Source of the DNA: Pseudomonadota bacterium
GTDB lineage: Bacteria; Pseudomonadota; Alphaproteobacteria; Acetobacterales; Acetobacteraceae
Assembly: GCA_021829055.1 (NCBI GenBank)
Contig: JAJZCS010000084.1
Location: forward strand, 1 to 8,046
Reading direction: 5' to 3'
DNA length: 8,046 bases
Positions 7,180 to 8,046 of this stretch are shown one piece after another; position 1 is the stretch's first letter; every line of letters begins with the position of its first letter. The notes below the pieces were generated by a model. The model ran no database searches. It had not been told where the DNA came from and saw only the letters and a list, made by a program, of their open reading frames with translations. Both the position numbers and the translations under genes were made by a program.

Positions 7180-7934
7180 TGTCCGGTTTTTGTGCCACCA
7201 GTGGGCCGGGGCCACCTCCGGGGCGGCGCTGTGGCGCGCCGGAGTGTCCAGGAAGTGAAGCCCGGTGAGCGGCGATGGACGCACGGTGAAGCGAAGCGGC
7301 AGGCGCGTGCCGGGGACGATGATGTGGTCTGATCGAGCAGCTCGCAGAGGACGTGCGCGACGCGGGCTCGATGCGGTGAGTTCAGCGGCGCCAAGGTGAT
7401 CCGCAACCCATCGTCCGTGACGTGGATATCGGCGGCAGTGGCGAGGAGTTCATGCAGGAGTGTTCGACCTTATTGCTCAGCTCGCCGATATTGCGGACGC
7501 ACGAAGGAAAGCAGATCGCTCTCGGCCGGGTAGGCGAGCATCTTGATCAGGTCTGTCAGATGCTTGCGTTCACTGGCGAGCTTGACCAAGGTCTGCTCGC
7601 TGAGGTCGCGGACGTCCCCGCGATGGGGTCGCCGGCGTCGCTGATCGAGGAGCGTGCACCGCCGCTCGCGAGCGGTGCGTAGCTGTTGACCGAGCTTGCC
7701 GTAGGCGATTTTGAAGCCGCGCATGGTGGGGCGGTGCTACTCGAGATTGTCTGCAGCGGCTGCCCCGTACTGACGCTCGGTGTCAGCAAGTTCGGCGCGG
7801 ACGACGCGGATTTGCTTGTCAAGGACGCGCCGCTGGGGGTTGGGAACCGTGCGGGTGGGGTCCTGCGGCTCGATGCGATAGTCCACCAGTCCGTGTACCG
7901 TCTCGGCGAGGAATGGACCAAGGCCGCTCTGCAC
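7180..7934 (-). pseudogene. Decayed transposase-like gene, C-terminal part
   Basis: Reading leftward, fragments of one protein line up across broken frames. HGLVDYRIEPQDPTRTVPNP leads to a basic, coiled-coil-like stretch ending AAADNLE. A TAG follows at 7737-7739, and the same frame continues HRPTMRGFKIAYGKLGQQL…ASERKHLTDLIKMLAYPAESDLL to RRAEQ. A TAA follows at 7470-7472, and the same frame resumes GRTLLHEL…LRITLAPLNSPHRARVAHVLCELLDQT. At about 7324-7325 a 1-base loss (or 2-base gain) moves the sequence to another frame, which reads IIVPGTRLPLRFTVRPSPLTGLHFLDTPAR… to HWWHKNRT near 7180. From memory this matches the C-terminal half of a proteobacterial family usually labelled putative transposase; I cannot name its IS family. 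An in-frame TGA at 7980-7982 closes the frame upstream, and no N-terminal catalytic part is recognisable. Two nonsense codons plus a frameshift make it non-functional. Its G+C is higher than the uronate genes, as expected for acquired DNA. Confidence 0.75.
7679..7722 (-). repeat. Left arm of a 44-bp perfect inverted repeat
   Basis: These bases, inside the minus-strand transposase remnant, encode RGFKIAYGKLGQQL when read leftward. They are the exact reverse complement of the last 44 bases of the window (44 of 44). Homology stops abruptly at 7722/7723 on this side. On the other side the true extent cannot be seen, because the partner arm reaches the window edge. Confidence 0.95.
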
Positions 7935-8002
7935 GTCCAGCGCGACGGCTGGACGAACCCCCTGCCTTGAGCCTCGTCCTCAGCGCCTGCGCTGCTCCCG
8001 GG

Positions 8003-8046
8003 GCGCGGCTTCAAAATCGCCTACGGCAAGCTCGGTCAACAGCTAC
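8003..8046 (+). pseudogene. Second, inverted transposase fragment (right arm of inverted repeat)
   Basis: Read on the plus strand from 8004, the bases encode RGFKIAYGKLGQQL, identical in DNA to the internal piece of the minus-strand remnant at 7679-7722 but in the opposite orientation. It begins mid-gene at a sharp breakpoint (8002/8003), and its frame is closed just upstream by a TGA at 7968-7970. It is therefore a broken copy, not a gene start. The copy continues beyond the window. Bases 7935-8002, between the two remnants, show no recognisable coding match in either direction. An inverted duplication, a second element copy inserted head to head, or an assembly join could each give this picture. 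Confidence 0.8.

Noticed and set aside
7422..7970. Two plus-strand open frames (7422-7682 and 7686-7970) that could be annotated as hypothetical proteins
   Set aside because: They lie antisense to the transposase remnant, whose minus-strand frames show family-like motifs. Their own translations are low-information and typical of frames opposite G+C-rich coding DNA.

Overview
The window looks like part of a Gram-negative, probably proteobacterial, chromosome. It has an outer-membrane TonB-dependent receptor of the gamma/alphaproteobacterial type, and the coding part has a moderate G+C content (roughly 53-58% in stretches counted by eye). The genus cannot be fixed from the sequence; a xanthomonad-like or related carbohydrate-degrading gammaproteobacterium is a reasonable guess.

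Positions 1-6711 hold four same-strand genes that read as a hexuronate uptake and breakdown locus. They are the 3' nine-tenths or so of a TonB-dependent receptor (1-2097, start lies outside the window), a mannitol-dehydrogenase-family oxidoreductase best read as fructuronate/tagaturonate reductase (2336-3832, uxuB-like), a major-facilitator hexuronate transporter (3829-5106, exuT-like, overlapping the reductase stop by 4 bp) and uronate isomerase (5296-6711, uxaC). The likely flow is: receptor brings uronate-containing sugars across the outer membrane, ExuT carries glucuronate/galacturonate across the inner membrane, UxaC isomerises them to fructuronate/tagaturonate, and the reductase makes mannonate/altronate. 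The dehydratase, KDG kinase, aldolase and a regulator are not in the window.

Positions 6712-7166 hold a good sigma70-like promoter match, a short palindrome, a hairpin, and a 103-codon open frame of unknown function.

Positions 7167-8046 are different in character: clearly richer in G+C (about 65-75% in stretches counted) and filled with a decayed transposase-like gene on the minus strand. It carries two in-frame stop codons and one frameshift. The last 44 bases of the window are a perfect inverted copy of an internal piece of that same remnant, so the region is a broken, rearranged mobile-element graveyard that runs past the right edge.

I found no rRNA, tRNA, CRISPR array, phage genes or clear new multi-gene system. 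The most interesting points are the inverted transposase duplication at the right edge, the promoter-palindrome-small-ORF unit after uxaC, and the long imperfect inverted repeat between the receptor and the reductase.
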